Source: Acidobacteriota bacterium (GTDB lineage: Bacteria; Acidobacteriota; Terriglobia; Acidiferrales; UBA7541). From it: a DNA stretch of 64,000 nt. Under the pieces are notes generated by a model. It did no database searches. It worked only from the letters and a program-made list of their open reading frames with translations, and was not told the DNA's origin. Numbering within the stretch: position 1 is the first letter of the stretch; the number at the start of each line of letters is the position of its first letter. A program made the position numbers and the translations under genes. This document shows positions 22,592 through 32,094 of the stretch, piece after piece. The stretch is taken from contig QHYK01000049.1 of assembly GCA_003224085.1 (NCBI GenBank), positions 62,001 to 126,000 on the forward strand, in the 5' to 3' direction.

Positions 22592-23962
22592 CTAGGGACT
22601 GCTTTTTTGCCGAACCGCAAAATCGCCGGAGCGACCTTCAGGAACCGCTCGCCAGTCCGGCTGCAACTCCAGAGTCCAGCCCTTGCCTGTAAGGGGAGTC
22701 TTGCTGGCATCGGTGGGCGCGGGGACTTGGACGCGCAAAATCTTGCCGCTTTCGCGACTAAAGAGCGCGCCGGACGCCTTCAGCAATCCCCACGAATCCG
22801 ACACTTGGATGTCGCCTTCGTACAGAGTGAGTTTGTCGTCGAGCGCCAGCACGGCGTTCGGATCGAAGGTGTAATTGAATTCCTCGCCCACCGGCAACAC
22901 GAGTACGGGCCCATCCACGAAAGTCTTTCTCGCTGCCGCGATGCGCGTCTGATGCTTTTCTTCCTTCGCCGTTTCGATGGCAATCACTTCACTGCCGTCG
23001 TAACGTTCCGCGCGGCGCATCGCTTCGGCTTTGTCCGGCGCGGGAATCTGGACTTCGTGGGCGCTCGCCAGCAATTGCCCGAGATCCGTTTTTGGCGTGA
23101 GGCCGGTGCGCCAATTCTTGCCCAGGGCGTCGAGCAATCCGCCGTACGCCGGACCCGAAGTATACGCGAAGGACCGGCTGTAACTTGGTGTACGCGTCGG
23201 GGCTGCGCGGAGCCATGCCGCCACGGCAACTGCGTATTCCTCGGGCGAGGACGTGCTGAGTTTGAATCCCGTGTACTCCGCCATTCCCTCGTTCATTTCC
23301 AGCGCATCTTCATTGGCTTTCGCCGCGGGAAAAAGCGATCGCCGGTAATTCCGAAAGTAAACTGCGTCAGCCACGTCGCGCTTGCGCTCTTCGCCCTGCT
23401 GCCAGAACGCCCGCTCGAGCGCGCGCCATTCCATCTGCAGCCAGATGCGCCCACCCAGAGAATCCAGGTGGCCGTTCTGCGCATCCGTTGCGTTCAATCC
23501 GATTTGTTCCTGCACGCGGTGAAAACATTCGTGCATGATGAGGCGCAAGCGCGGCTGCTTGTACTGCGGCAGCGGCCACCCCACCATGGTCCAGTGGACG
23601 CGCGCCCAGTTCGTGGCGGTATTCGCGACGCCCAACTCCGCGGGCGCGGTTCCGGTGAAGACGCCGTCGAGCGGCTTTAGCTTGCCTTCCGGGTCGGCTT
23701 GATTGGCGACGGTGTAGCGCGTTTCGGGGTCCACAAAGAGCAAAGGCCCCCACAACGGCACTCTCCAAAGCGCGCCGTTGTCTTTTTCGGAAAGCGCCTT
23801 GGCTTCCTCAAAGTACTGCTTCGCTTTCCTCGCGTCGATCGCAGGGGTTTGCGCCTGCAAATGCGCGGTGAAGGTTGACAGGGCAAGCGCAAGGAGCAGG
23901 GAAGCGGGAAACGGCAAAGTGCGAACCAACAAAACCCGAGCCAACGAATGTGGTTTTTTCAT
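22592..23962 (-). CDS. Secreted protein with HExxH motif, candidate zinc metallopeptidase
   Basis: The 456-residue protein begins with a signal peptide (LLLALALSTFTAHLQAQ). It contains HECFH at residues 144-148, the HExxH zinc motif of gluzincin-type peptidases, preceded by RLRLIM. NEGMAEYTG at 224-232 supplies a likely third ligand Glu (NExxxE, as in gluzincins). The C-terminal part (from about 330) is beta-rich (VLVLPVGEEFNYTFDPN, KLTLYEGDIQVSDSWG). I do not recognise the family. The ATG at 23962 starts the signal peptide; an upstream extension to 24013 is unlikely. Peptidase activity is inferred from the motif only. Confidence 0.6.
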   Translation of the reverse strand: MKKPHSLARVLLVRTLPFPASLLLALALSTFTAHLQAQTPAIDARKAKQYFEEAKALSEKDNGALWRVPLWGPLLFVDPETRYTVANQADPEGKLKPLDGVFTGTAPAELGVANTATNWARVHWTMVGWPLPQYKQPRLRLIMHECFHRVQEQIGLNATDAQNGHLDSLGGRIWLQMEWRALERAFWQQGEERKRDVADAVYFRNYRRSLFPAAKANEDALEMNEGMAEYTGFKLSTSSPEEYAVAVAAWLRAAPTRTPSYSRSFAYTSGPAYGGLLDALGKNWRTGLTPKTDLGQLLASAHEVQIPAPDKAEAMRRAERYDGSEVIAIETAKEEKHQTRIAAARKTFVDGPVLVLPVGEEFNYTFDPNAVLALDDKLTLYEGDIQVSDSWGLLKASGALFSRESGKILRVQVPAPTDASKTPLTGKGWTLELQPDWRAVPEGRSGDFAVRQKSSP

Positions 23963-24118
23963 TTCGGTCCAAGTTGCAATTTGAATTGGCGCACTTAACA
24001 GAGCCTCCCGCAATTATTCGACGCCGAGGCGGGCCCTTCCGAAAGCAAATCCGTTCTCATTTCCGGGGCCTGGGTTTGTCGCGTTAGCGAAGCAACCGTT
24101 TGTGGAATGGAATTATTG

Positions 24119-25204
24119 TCAATGGAATCTGCGATATCCAGATTCTTCGTAGAAGGCCACATAGGGATAGCACGGCCAGTAATCGCAGCCTGGCCTCCAC
24201 CAGGGCGGCGGGTAACCGGCCGCCCTGCGCGGCCGACGATGCTCGCGGAGCGGGCCATCAAAGTCCTGTTGCGTCACGGGGAAGAAGGCCATCCGGGCGC
24301 TAGTCGTATCCACAGTCACGGGGTCTACCAAGCGGAAGGTTAGCGGCGTCTCGGGTTCGATCTCGGTCGGTCGGCCGCGGGTCAGAAGCACGGCGGCAAT
24401 GCCCGCTGCCGCGCCAACGCCAGCACCAATCGCGGCACCGCGGCCCCAATCTGCGGCTGTGCCAATGATGGCGCCCAGCCCGGTCGTCCCAGCTATGGTG
24501 TTGGCGTCCTGGCCGTGCGACGTCCCGGCAGAACCTTTCCACAATTCCGTGAGAATGGGCAACTGCTGGCCGCTGACCACGCTTAAGTCGGTGAGTTCGA
24601 GGCCGAGCTGGGAGACCCCTTTCACTCGCCCGGCCTTCTGCGCCACCTTCACCTGCCCGATGAGCGTCTGGCCGCGGCGCGACACGACCCAGCCGTTTAC
24701 CACAACAGGCTGGTCCAGCACAGCGCAGAATTGGTCTCCAATTTGGTTGCGGTCGCTGGAAAGGAAGTCGTTGGTGAGAGTCAGCAGGATCGTTCCGGCG
24801 GGAATCACTAACTTATCAGGTAGCTCCGGGGCAGGCCTCGCTGCCTGAGCCTGATCCGTATCCATCTGCTGGGCTTGCGGCTGATCTGGCTGCGCCTGTC
24901 CGGTTGGCGAGATTGGCGCTCGTTTGTCCTTGGAATAAGGGGGCTTATCGGCATCCTGCGGCGGGTATTTCGGCTTCGAGCGCGGTTCCTGGGTGTCGGC
25001 TTGTTGCTGTTGTGACTGGCTTTGATCTTGAGATTGTGTCCCTTGCGCTTGTTGGGTCTGGCTCTGTCCCTGCTCCTGACTTTGCCCTTCCTGCCCCTGC
25101 TTTTGCGCCCTTATGATGGCCCCTAGGCACGCGGCTAAGGCCAGCGCCCCGCCGATTCGTCCTAAATAGGCCAACCCCCTAGACCGTTTCGGTTGGTTCT
25201 TCAT
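24119..25204 (-). CDS. Exported Gln-rich protein with a VirB10/TrbI-like beta region (uncharacterised)
   Basis: The 361-residue protein has an N-terminal membrane/signal segment (GALALAACLGAIIRAQ), then about 100 residues of Gln/Ser/Pro low complexity. A beta-rich region follows (KLVIPAGTILLTLTNDFLSS, IGDQFCAVLDQPVVVNGWVV, RRGQTLIGQVKVAQ). A glycine/alanine hydrophobic stretch (GRGAAIGAGVGAAAGIAAVLL) could be a second membrane segment. The IPAGT...G...A.L..PV.. pattern recalls VirB10/TrbI C-terminal domains, but no conjugation genes are near, so this is structural resemblance only. GGGAGAG precedes the ATG at 25204. Confidence 0.65.
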   Translation of the reverse strand: MKNQPKRSRGLAYLGRIGGALALAACLGAIIRAQKQGQEGQSQEQGQSQTQQAQGTQSQDQSQSQQQQADTQEPRSKPKYPPQDADKPPYSKDKRAPISPTGQAQPDQPQAQQMDTDQAQAARPAPELPDKLVIPAGTILLTLTNDFLSSDRNQIGDQFCAVLDQPVVVNGWVVSRRGQTLIGQVKVAQKAGRVKGVSQLGLELTDLSVVSGQQLPILTELWKGSAGTSHGQDANTIAGTTGLGAIIGTAADWGRGAAIGAGVGAAAGIAAVLLTRGRPTEIEPETPLTFRLVDPVTVDTTSARMAFFPVTQQDFDGPLREHRRPRRAAGYPPPWWRPGCDYWPCYPYVAFYEESGYRRFH

Positions 25205-25351
25205 GACGCTCTCCCTGGACCTGGGCATTTAAGCGCTGGGTGCCAGCGCCCTTCTGTCATTAACCCGTTCGATGGGCATTAGTTGTTGGGAGATGCCCAT
25301 GAGCTGCTCTTCAGGTTGCGCATGCTATGGGCCCTGAGGCGAGAGGCTTTG

Positions 25352-26224
25352 TTACACCTGCAGTTGCCGCAGGTAGGGCACGCTGGCCTTCATCAGGTCC
25401 AGACTCATTTCGACGAAATAATTCTTCACGCCGCCGATTTTCGCCGCGGTGAAAATTTTCTTCCAGTCGAGGCTGTCTTGTCCGAGCGCAACGATTTTCT
25501 TGTTTGGCGCGGACCAACCCTGCACATGCATCGAAATGAAGCGGCCCGGATATTTCGCGAAATATTCCGCCGCGTCGAAGCCTTCGGCGATGGTGGAAAC
25601 CTGGAACTGGAATTGCACAAGCTTTGGGTCGAGCAGGTCCAGCAACACGTCGTAAGTGCGCTTATCATCAACGGTCGAGGTCTCAAAGGTTTCGTTGTGC
25701 AAGCCTTGCTGGATGCCCGACATCGCTGCAAGTTCGCCCATTTTGTTGTATTCGTCGGCGGCGCGTTTGACGTCGTCCATCGTGGGCTTTTTGGGGCCGT
25801 CGAGGCTGGGCACAAGCATTTGCGTCAGCCCGAGATCTTTCGCCCAAGCGATCCGGCCCCCCTGATCTTTTCGCAACTCATCGATGCCGAAGTGCGAGCT
25901 GATACAGGAAAGCCCGGCGTCAGTGATGATTTTGCGAAGCTCTGCGCCGGAGTATCTAGCGAGGCCCGCGAAGCCCGAATCGGCGTAGCCAACCGGCGAG
26001 CACAACTCGATGTTTTGGAATCCCGACTCGGCAAGCGTCTTTAGCGTGCCGGGAAAATCTTTCTTGATCATTTGCCGCACCGGCCACGTTTGGCATCCGA
26101 TGGGAAGCCCCAGCGGATTCGCTCGCAGCTCGAAGGCCCGCGCAGCTCCTGCAGAAACCAATCCCGCCACTGCGGCCTGTTTCGCCGTGCTTTTCAGAAA
26201 CTCTCTTCTTGTCATCGCCGACAT
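25352..26224 (-). CDS. Tat-exported xylose-isomerase-like TIM-barrel protein (sugar phosphate isomerase/epimerase family)
   Basis: The 290-residue protein has a twin-arginine signal (TRREFLKSTAKQAAVAGLVSAGAARA). A TIM-barrel of the AP-endonuclease-2/xylose-isomerase-like type follows: FQNIELCSPVGY, GLSCISSHFGIDEL, HNETFE and FISMHVQGWS, which supply typical metal ligands (Glu, His, Asp). It is likely an exported sugar isomerase or epimerase of unknown substrate. The ATG at 26224 has GGAGG close upstream; longer in-frame starts are unsupported. Confidence 0.8.
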   Translation of the reverse strand: MSAMTRREFLKSTAKQAAVAGLVSAGAARAFELRANPLGLPIGCQTWPVRQMIKKDFPGTLKTLAESGFQNIELCSPVGYADSGFAGLARYSGAELRKIITDAGLSCISSHFGIDELRKDQGGRIAWAKDLGLTQMLVPSLDGPKKPTMDDVKRAADEYNKMGELAAMSGIQQGLHNETFETSTVDDKRTYDVLLDLLDPKLVQFQFQVSTIAEGFDAAEYFAKYPGRFISMHVQGWSAPNKKIVALGQDSLDWKKIFTAAKIGGVKNYFVEMSLDLMKASVPYLRQLQV

Positions 26225-26439
26225 TTGCCCCCTCCAAGGAGGCCTCCAAGATACACCGGAAGCCCGCCCAATGAGGAGGATGTTCGCATCCGAGACCACA
26301 AATCCCATGAGCGAACAAGACAGGCCGGGTTGACTGCTCGCGCCTGGATCTAAGCGCCAGACTTTAAAGGGGTTACGATATTATGGGGCAGGGTATTTTA
26401 CATGCGCTGAAAACTTAAATCCTCTCGAAAGGCCCGTTT

Positions 26440-28908
26440 ATGGCCGACTTTCTAAAGGACATCCGCTTCGCTCTCCGCACGCTCACGAAAAATCCTGGGT
26501 TTGCCACTATTGGAATTGTGACCCTCGCGCTCGGGATGGCCGTGAACACAACGGTTTTTAGCTTCGTCAATGGGTTTCTGCTGCGCCCACTTCCGGTACC
26601 GCATCCCGAGCAAATTGCGGTCTTGGCTCTGAAGCAAGCGTCAGCCAACGGCACTTACCGATTTTCTTATCCCACCTACGAGGATTTGCGCAATCAAACG
26701 GACTCCTTCAGCGACGTCTTCGCGTACCGGGTATCGCTTGGGGGGCTTTCCCTTGACCATAAATCCGACCACTGCCTGATTAGCCGGATTTCCAATAATT
26801 ATTTTTCGTCCCTCGGCGTCAAGCCTGCCTACGGACGCTTCATCCTCCCAACTGAGGGCCGCACTCCGGGTGCAGATCCCGTTCTTGTTCTTGGGCACGC
26901 GTACTGGCGGCGAAGATTCGCAGGCGATCCAAACATCGTGGGTCAAAGAGTGGAATTAAACGATCATCCTTTCACCGTCGTGGGTATCGCTCCGCGCGAA
27001 TTTCACGGCACGTTTTCGGTCATGGATATGGACGCCTACGTTCCTTTCAGCGCGGAAACCGGGGAAGATCCGGACAATCCGGTAGAGAAAATCTGGACCA
27101 GCCGCGGCTATCGCAGCCTTACCGTCATGGGTCGTCTCAAACCCGGGGTGACCATCAAGCAAGCCCAGGCTTCGCTCCATGTCGTCGCGGACCGCATTGC
27201 GCAGGCTCATCCGGACACCGAGAAAGGGATGACCGTGCAGCTCTACCCGGAAAGGCTGGCGCGGCCTGAGCCAGATGCGGAAAACCCCATTCCCGCCACC
27301 TCGATTGCTTTTATGTGCCTCGCTCTGCTGGTCCTCTTGGTTGCGTGTTTCAATATCGCCAACGTTCTCCTGGTGCGCGCGACGATCCGCCAGCGCGAAA
27401 TGGCCATTCGCGCCGCAATGGGTGCAAGCCAGGGTCACCTGGTCCGGCAGTATTTGACGGAAAGTCTCCTGCTTGCGCTTTTGGGCGGTGGCGCAGGACT
27501 GGTGCTCGCGTCGTGGGCTTCGGGATTCCTGAGCTCGCTTTCTCTCGGCACGGACTTGCCTTTGAGATTCGATTTCCGGCCTGACGCGCGGGTCTATCTT
27601 TTCGCCTTCGCTGCGGTTTTGTCTGCGGGCTTGTTTGTGGGGATGATGCCGGCTTTGCGTGCCGCCCGCGCGAATGTTAGTGCGGTCCTTCATGAAGGTG
27701 GGCGCGGGTCGTCGTCCGGCCCACGCCGTCAATTCGCAAGGAGTGTCCTGGTGGTTGCGCAGGTGGCGGGTTCTCTCGTGCTACTGATCGTAGCTGGTCT
27801 TTTCATCCGCAGTCTCGATAAGGCCGAGAAAATGAATCTTGGCTTCAATCCCGACCATGTGCTCGATCTCGCGGTGGACGTCCAGCAAATGGGGTACAAA
27901 GAACCCCGGGCTCGCGAAGCCTACCGCGATATCGACAACCGAATTCGCGCCCTTCCTGGTGTCAAGTCCGTCGCCGAAGCCTTCACCGTTCCCATGGGCT
28001 ACGTGGGCGCGGATGACCGCATTTGGATTGAAGAGCATCCGTACGCGGCCGGCCAGCAGCCTCCGGAAGTCTCCTACAACCAGGTCACGCCGTCATACTT
28101 CGACACTTTGCAGATGCCAGTCTTGCGTGGCCGCAAATTCTCCGATGCCGACAGCGAAAAGGCTCCGCCGGTCGCCATCATCAACGAAACCATGGCCAAA
28201 AAGTTCTGGCCCAACGAGGACGCGCTTGGCAAACATTTCGGCACCAAAGGCGCCAATGGCCCGTTCATGGAGGTCGTCGGCATCGTTCAGGAGGCGAAGT
28301 ATCAGAGCCTGGCGGAGGACCCTCGCGCTTTCTACTATGTGCCTTTCGAGCAGAGTTACAATTCTTTGCGCACCATCCATGTGCGCACAACTGTGCCGCC
28401 TGAATCTCTGGCCCTGCAGATTCAGTCAGTCATCCACGAGGCCGTTCCCGATGTGCCCATCACCCAAGTAAAAACCATGAACGAAGCCCTCGAGGGCGCC
28501 AACGGTTTCTTTCTTTTCCGTTTTGGGGCGCAGCTGACCTCAACAATGGGTCTTCTCGGTTTGCTTCTTGCGGTCGTTGGGATTTACAGCGTAGTTTCCT
28601 GCGCGGCCACGCAGCGCACGCAGGAAATCGGGATTCGCGTGGCGATGGGCGCTTTTCCGCAGGACATCCTCAAAATGGTTTTGCGCCAAGGGCTGACCGT
28701 GGTAGGCATCGGCCTGACGCTGGGCTTGGCTCTTGCGTTGGCGGGCACGCGCGCGTTGAGCGGGCTTATCGTTGGCATTAAGCCAACCGATCCCCTAACG
28801 TTCGCGGTTGTCGTTTGCCTGCTCACCGCGATTGCCCTTTTTGCATGTTGGGTCCCCGCGCACCGCGCCACGCGAATCGATCCTCTGGAGGCCCTGCGGT
28901 ATGAATGA
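26440..28908 (+). CDS. Long MacB/FtsX-type ABC transporter permease (Acidobacterial type)
   Basis: The 822-residue membrane protein starts with the conserved DIRFALRTLTKNPGFATIGIVTLALG. MacB-like periplasmic domains alternate with FtsX membrane blocks, including ALLVLLVACFNIANVLLVRATIRQREMAIRAAMGAS and the C-terminal ATQRTQEIGIRVAMGAFPQDI...PTDPLTF. This long double-domain permease is numerous in Acidobacteriota. Its ATPase partner is not adjacent. The substrate (peptide, lipoprotein, lipid or toxic compound) cannot be told. Confidence 0.9.
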   Translation: MADFLKDIRFALRTLTKNPGFATIGIVTLALGMAVNTTVFSFVNGFLLRPLPVPHPEQIAVLALKQASANGTYRFSYPTYEDLRNQTDSFSDVFAYRVSLGGLSLDHKSDHCLISRISNNYFSSLGVKPAYGRFILPTEGRTPGADPVLVLGHAYWRRRFAGDPNIVGQRVELNDHPFTVVGIAPREFHGTFSVMDMDAYVPFSAETGEDPDNPVEKIWTSRGYRSLTVMGRLKPGVTIKQAQASLHVVADRIAQAHPDTEKGMTVQLYPERLARPEPDAENPIPATSIAFMCLALLVLLVACFNIANVLLVRATIRQREMAIRAAMGASQGHLVRQYLTESLLLALLGGGAGLVLASWASGFLSSLSLGTDLPLRFDFRPDARVYLFAFAAVLSAGLFVGMMPALRAARANVSAVLHEGGRGSSSGPRRQFARSVLVVAQVAGSLVLLIVAGLFIRSLDKAEKMNLGFNPDHVLDLAVDVQQMGYKEPRAREAYRDIDNRIRALPGVKSVAEAFTVPMGYVGADDRIWIEEHPYAAGQQPPEVSYNQVTPSYFDTLQMPVLRGRKFSDADSEKAPPVAIINETMAKKFWPNEDALGKHFGTKGANGPFMEVVGIVQEAKYQSLAEDPRAFYYVPFEQSYNSLRTIHVRTTVPPESLALQIQSVIHEAVPDVPITQVKTMNEALEGANGFFLFRFGAQLTSTMGLLGLLLAVVGIYSVVSCAATQRTQEIGIRVAMGAFPQDILKMVLRQGLTVVGIGLTLGLALALAGTRALSGLIVGIKPTDPLTFAVVVCLLTAIALFACWVPAHRATRIDPLEALRYE

Positions 28909-29243
28909 ACGACCATTCCTTTTCACGAAGGTAAGGCGGCAGGAGTATTGATCGCGTGATGCGTCACGTGTCCCGGCCTTGCGTGTTTTTTCAGCCGGAG
29001 CTAAGAGGCTTTGCCAGTTGGTTTAAGTCTCCTTTGGTCTTCTTCGCGAGTCAAAGCCGCGACAATGAGATGAGACTGTCTCGCGAGGGGACCACAATTT
29101 ATTTTTGTATTCCTCTAAATTCGATGGCATGTGGTTGCCAAAGGGTTTTATGTGCCCCGGGCCGTCTGGAAGGAGTCTAAGACAAGCCTTCAAGCTCATG
29201 AGGCAGTGTATAATCGCTTACCCGATCCTGACTTGGAGGAGAT
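28909..29243. other. Intergenic region, 335 bases
   Basis: No gene was found. Near its right end TATAAT (29209-29214), 30 bases before the next ATG, is a likely -10 box; no good -35 hexamer is visible 17 bases upstream. Confidence 0.45.
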
Positions 29244-29495
29244 ATGGCCGAGCCAAGCTATGAAGAACTCAAGGCGCGCGTCGCCGAACTGGAGAAGAAA
29301 GGCACCGGCCGCCGCACCGGGTCACTGGAGTTCCGGGTGGGCGAAAAAGGCGGCGTGAGTGTCTATGGCCTCGGGCGTTTTCCCGTCACGCTTTATTACG
29401 AGCAGTGGGTCCGATTGTTGGACGCTGCTTCCGATCTGCGCAAGTTCCTGGAAGAGAACAAGGTAGAAGGCAAGCTGAAGCTCAAAGAGAAATAG
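29244..29495 (+). CDS. Small hypothetical protein with N-terminal coiled coil
   Basis: The 83-residue protein has a strong ribosome site (GGAGGAG, 4 bases before the ATG). It begins with a coiled-coil-like heptad pattern (YEELKARVAELEKKG) and contains FRVGEKGGVSVYGLGRFPVTLYYEQW, then a C-terminal helix (LLDAASDLRKFLEENK). I do not recognise the family. It is probably a soluble cytoplasmic protein and is transcribed alone. Confidence 0.75.
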   Translation: MAEPSYEELKARVAELEKKGTGRRTGSLEFRVGEKGGVSVYGLGRFPVTLYYEQWVRLLDAASDLRKFLEENKVEGKLKLKEK

Positions 29496-29547
29496 GCAGC
29501 ACGAGAATCCACCTTACTCACAGCCACTATGCCAACGTTCAAGTCCA

Positions 29548-29728
29548 GCGAGGATCCCTCGCGACGCCTGCCTCGGGCAGGCAGGCTCGAAGGACACGCG
29601 GTGGGTCTATTAAATTAAAACAAGCTACTAAATCCACGTCACAAACTTTGCTGCTGGATTTCTCGGTTTCTCGCGCTGGGTTTGGAAGAGGAAGAGGGGC
29701 CCCGGGCGTCTGTGGGGTAGACGCCCGG
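29548..29728. repeat. Cluster of three perfect hairpins
   Basis: Three separate inverted repeats lie in the 309-base gap after the 83-residue gene: GCGAGG-ATC-CCTCGC (29548-29562), GCCTGCC-TCG-GGCAGGC (29566-29582) and CCGGGCGTCT-GTGGGGT-AGACGCCCGG (29702-29728). None has a U-tract. They resemble mobile palindromic units rather than terminators. Confidence 0.55.
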
Positions 29729-29804
29729 AACCTAGGCGAGTTACTGGCAGGAAAGACTCAAAACTCCTTAAGTAGAAAATCTCCTCCAAGCGAACCGCGA
29801 ACGC

Positions 29805-30005
29805 TTACTTGGGAGATTGCGCCACCAGCAAGCAAATGCGCCGCAATTCTTCGTAAGTGAAAATCAACTTCTTCTGGCCGTTACTGTCGCTCTCGATGTG
29901 CCCCAGGCCGGAAAGCTGGGAATAACGGCGAAGCTCCGACTCCGGTATGCCGAGGAGTATCGCCGCGCGATGCTCGTCCACGCGATCTTGGCTGTGTCCG
30001 TCCAT
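29805..30005 (-). CDS. Small MerR-like helix-turn-helix protein (hypothetical)
   Basis: The 66-residue product from the ATG at 30005 reads like one DNA-binding unit: HRAAILLGIPESELRRYSQLSGLGH, which fits a helix-turn-helix, followed by IFTYEELRRICLLVAQ. The start lacks a good ribosome site, and an upstream in-frame extension exists. It resembles short MerR-type HTH proteins, but the DNA-binding role is inferred from the pattern alone. Confidence 0.55.
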   Translation of the reverse strand: MDGHSQDRVDEHRAAILLGIPESELRRYSQLSGLGHIESDSNGQKKLIFTYEELRRICLLVAQSPK

Positions 30006-30230
30006 CTGAGACTCAAAGTTACTGGACCAACTTCGCCGACGATACTGAACTGAGCAAGCGAGAAGCCAAACAGGGTGAACCCTAAGTCTTTGTTTTTCAA
30101 TAGGAACGAGATGCTCCGTTCGTTGGTTACGCAAGAGTGTTCATTTTTTTGCACAATCCGTCCACAGGCGTAGCCTTCTTTGGGTGGCGGTTTATCGCCG
30201 GTGTGCATACAACGTTTGCTCGCTGCAGGT

Positions 30231-31244
30231 CTAGGAAAGCCAGGGGAGGGCGTTGAGGTCCAGGTTGCCGCCTGAGAAGATTACACCAAGTTTGGGTGGT
30301 TGCCCATCAGCGCGAGAGTGCAGGTTGAGCGATTTGACCGCCGCGGGCTTAAGGAGAGGGGCAAGAGCTACGGAACTGGAAGGCTCGACAATGATCTTCA
30401 TGCGCTCCCAAACGAGGCGGGCCGTGGCAATAATTTCTTCTTCCGTGACCAGCAGAATGCGGTCTACATGCTTGCGCAGGATCGCGAAGGTGCGCGGCGA
30501 AAGGGAGGCGCGCAGGCCGTCGGCGATGGTGTCGCTAGACTCCAGAGATTGCAGTGTTCCCGTGGTGAGAGAGCGGTAGGCGTCGTCGGCGCGCGCAGGC
30601 TCGCAGCCGATGATTCGAATGTCCTTTCGAATGCCTATGGCACCGAGGCAGGTTCCACTGAGCAGTCCGCCACCGCTTACGGGCGCGAACACGGCATCCA
30701 GATCCGGCATTTCTTCGAGGAATTCCTTGGCGGCAGTGGCTTGCCCAGCGATGATGCGGTCGTCGTCATAGGGATGAACGAGGTGCGCGCCGGTTTCCGC
30801 CTGCACGCGGTCGCAGGTTTCCTTGCGCGAGGACACTTTGGGCTCGCAAAACGTGATTTTGCCGCCGTAAGCTTCGATGGCCTGGATTTTCACTTTGGGC
30901 GCATTCCTCGGCATGACGATGTAGGCGGGAACTCCGCGCCAAGCGGCCGCGCAGGCCACTGCCGCGCCGTGGTTGCCGCTTGACTGCGTGACGATGCCGC
31001 GGGCGGCTTGTTCGTTCGAAAGGGACAGGATGGCGTTGGCGGCGCCGCGAATCTTGAACGAGCCAGTTTTCTGAAGATTTTCGCATTTGAAGAAGAAGCG
31101 CGCGTCAGCCAGGGCATTGAGCGACATGGAAGCGAGGATGGGCGTGCGGTGAATCCGGGGCGCGATGCGCGTGTGGGCATCGACAATGGCCTCCCACGCG
31201 GGCGGCTGGTAATTCGTGGGTTCAAACGAAAGGGCGGTGCTCAT
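30231..31244 (-). CDS. Threonine/serine dehydratase-like PLP enzyme
   Basis: The 337-residue fold-type II PLP enzyme shows the Schiff-base Lys in KTGSFKIRGAANAI (about residue 64), SSGNHGAAVACAA (about 90) and the phosphate-binding SGGGLLSG (about 190). The C-terminus keeps SGGN. Family members deaminate L-threonine or L-serine, or racemise serine (no ACT regulatory domain here, unlike IlvA). The exact substrate is unknown. It is monocistronic between the HTH gene and a PilZ gene on the other strand. Confidence 0.88.
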   Translation of the reverse strand: MSTALSFEPTNYQPPAWEAIVDAHTRIAPRIHRTPILASMSLNALADARFFFKCENLQKTGSFKIRGAANAILSLSNEQAARGIVTQSSGNHGAAVACAAAWRGVPAYIVMPRNAPKVKIQAIEAYGGKITFCEPKVSSRKETCDRVQAETGAHLVHPYDDDRIIAGQATAAKEFLEEMPDLDAVFAPVSGGGLLSGTCLGAIGIRKDIRIIGCEPARADDAYRSLTTGTLQSLESSDTIADGLRASLSPRTFAILRKHVDRILLVTEEEIIATARLVWERMKIIVEPSSSVALAPLLKPAAVKSLNLHSRADGQPPKLGVIFSGGNLDLNALPWLS

Positions 31245-31512
31245 TCGGCTCGGTCTTGGCTGTCGGTTCTGGCTGAATTCCCAACTACCATGGTTATCGT
31301 GATTTACGGCTGGGTAAAAGAGGCATTATGGCAGGTTTGCAGAAAATGTGGATTGCTCTAGAAGCTGCCCGGTTCGCTGTAAAAAAGTACTGGTATTCCT
31401 TGGCCAGGCCATCTTTGGTACTTGACCCCGCGTAACTCTCTGATACGCTTAGATTAACCTCCGTTTTCGCGAGTCCTCGTCACAACGTTTTACTCGCGTG
31501 CAGGCGGACATC

Positions 31513-31860
31513 ATGAGATCTACTGAGCGTCGACAGCTGGCCCGGATAAACCACCGCACGCCTTTGCGCTTTCGGACGGTGGGGGTAGCCGCAGACAGGA
31601 CCGAGCACTTCACGGAAGCATTGAATGTCTCCCGGGGTGGGTTTTTCTTCGCGTCCTCGGCTCCCCTGCAAGTCGGGATGCCCATCGAAGCCGCCATTAG
31701 TATGCCTGCCGAGGTCACCGGAAACTCGGCCCAGGAGATGCGCTGCACGGCGCGCGTGGTTCACGTGCGCAATGAGCCCTACGGGGATGGCCGCATCGGC
31801 TTTGGCGTGGAAATCGAGAAGTATCAGACCGTGGCGGCGCAAGCGCGCTGGATGAGCTGA
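31513..31860 (+). CDS. PilZ-domain protein with intact ligand motifs
   Basis: The 115-residue protein begins with RSTERRQLARINHRTPLRF, containing RxxxR (RINHR). It continues LNVSRGGFFF, matching NxSxxG. The rest follows the PilZ barrel (RIGFGVEIEKY). Cyclic-di-GMP binding is plausible. The ATG at 31513 is preferred over a GTG at 31498, which has no ribosome site. Confidence 0.8.
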   Translation: MRSTERRQLARINHRTPLRFRTVGVAADRTEHFTEALNVSRGGFFFASSAPLQVGMPIEAAISMPAEVTGNSAQEMRCTARVVHVRNEPYGDGRIGFGVEIEKYQTVAAQARWMS

Positions 31861-32094
31861 ATAGAGTCCTCTCGACAGAGGGATGCGGAAAGCGCACCGG
31901 CGGGAGAAATGCGTGCACCGCTTGCCCGACGAGGCCTCACCCCAAATTTAGGTGGCGCATTATAGAGCGTCAGATAGCATGAGGGTCAATCATGCAAAAC
32001 CATTGGAGATTCAGAGAAAAATCAGGTCACAGGAAGCGAGCAACCAGGTCCACTCTCTCAAAACGGCATGTCTGGTGACAGCCTGCGTGCGGCG

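Noticed and set aside
24119-25204. Idea that the VirB10-like protein marks a type IV secretion locus
   Set aside because: No other virB/trb gene is near; only a general beta-domain pattern is shared.
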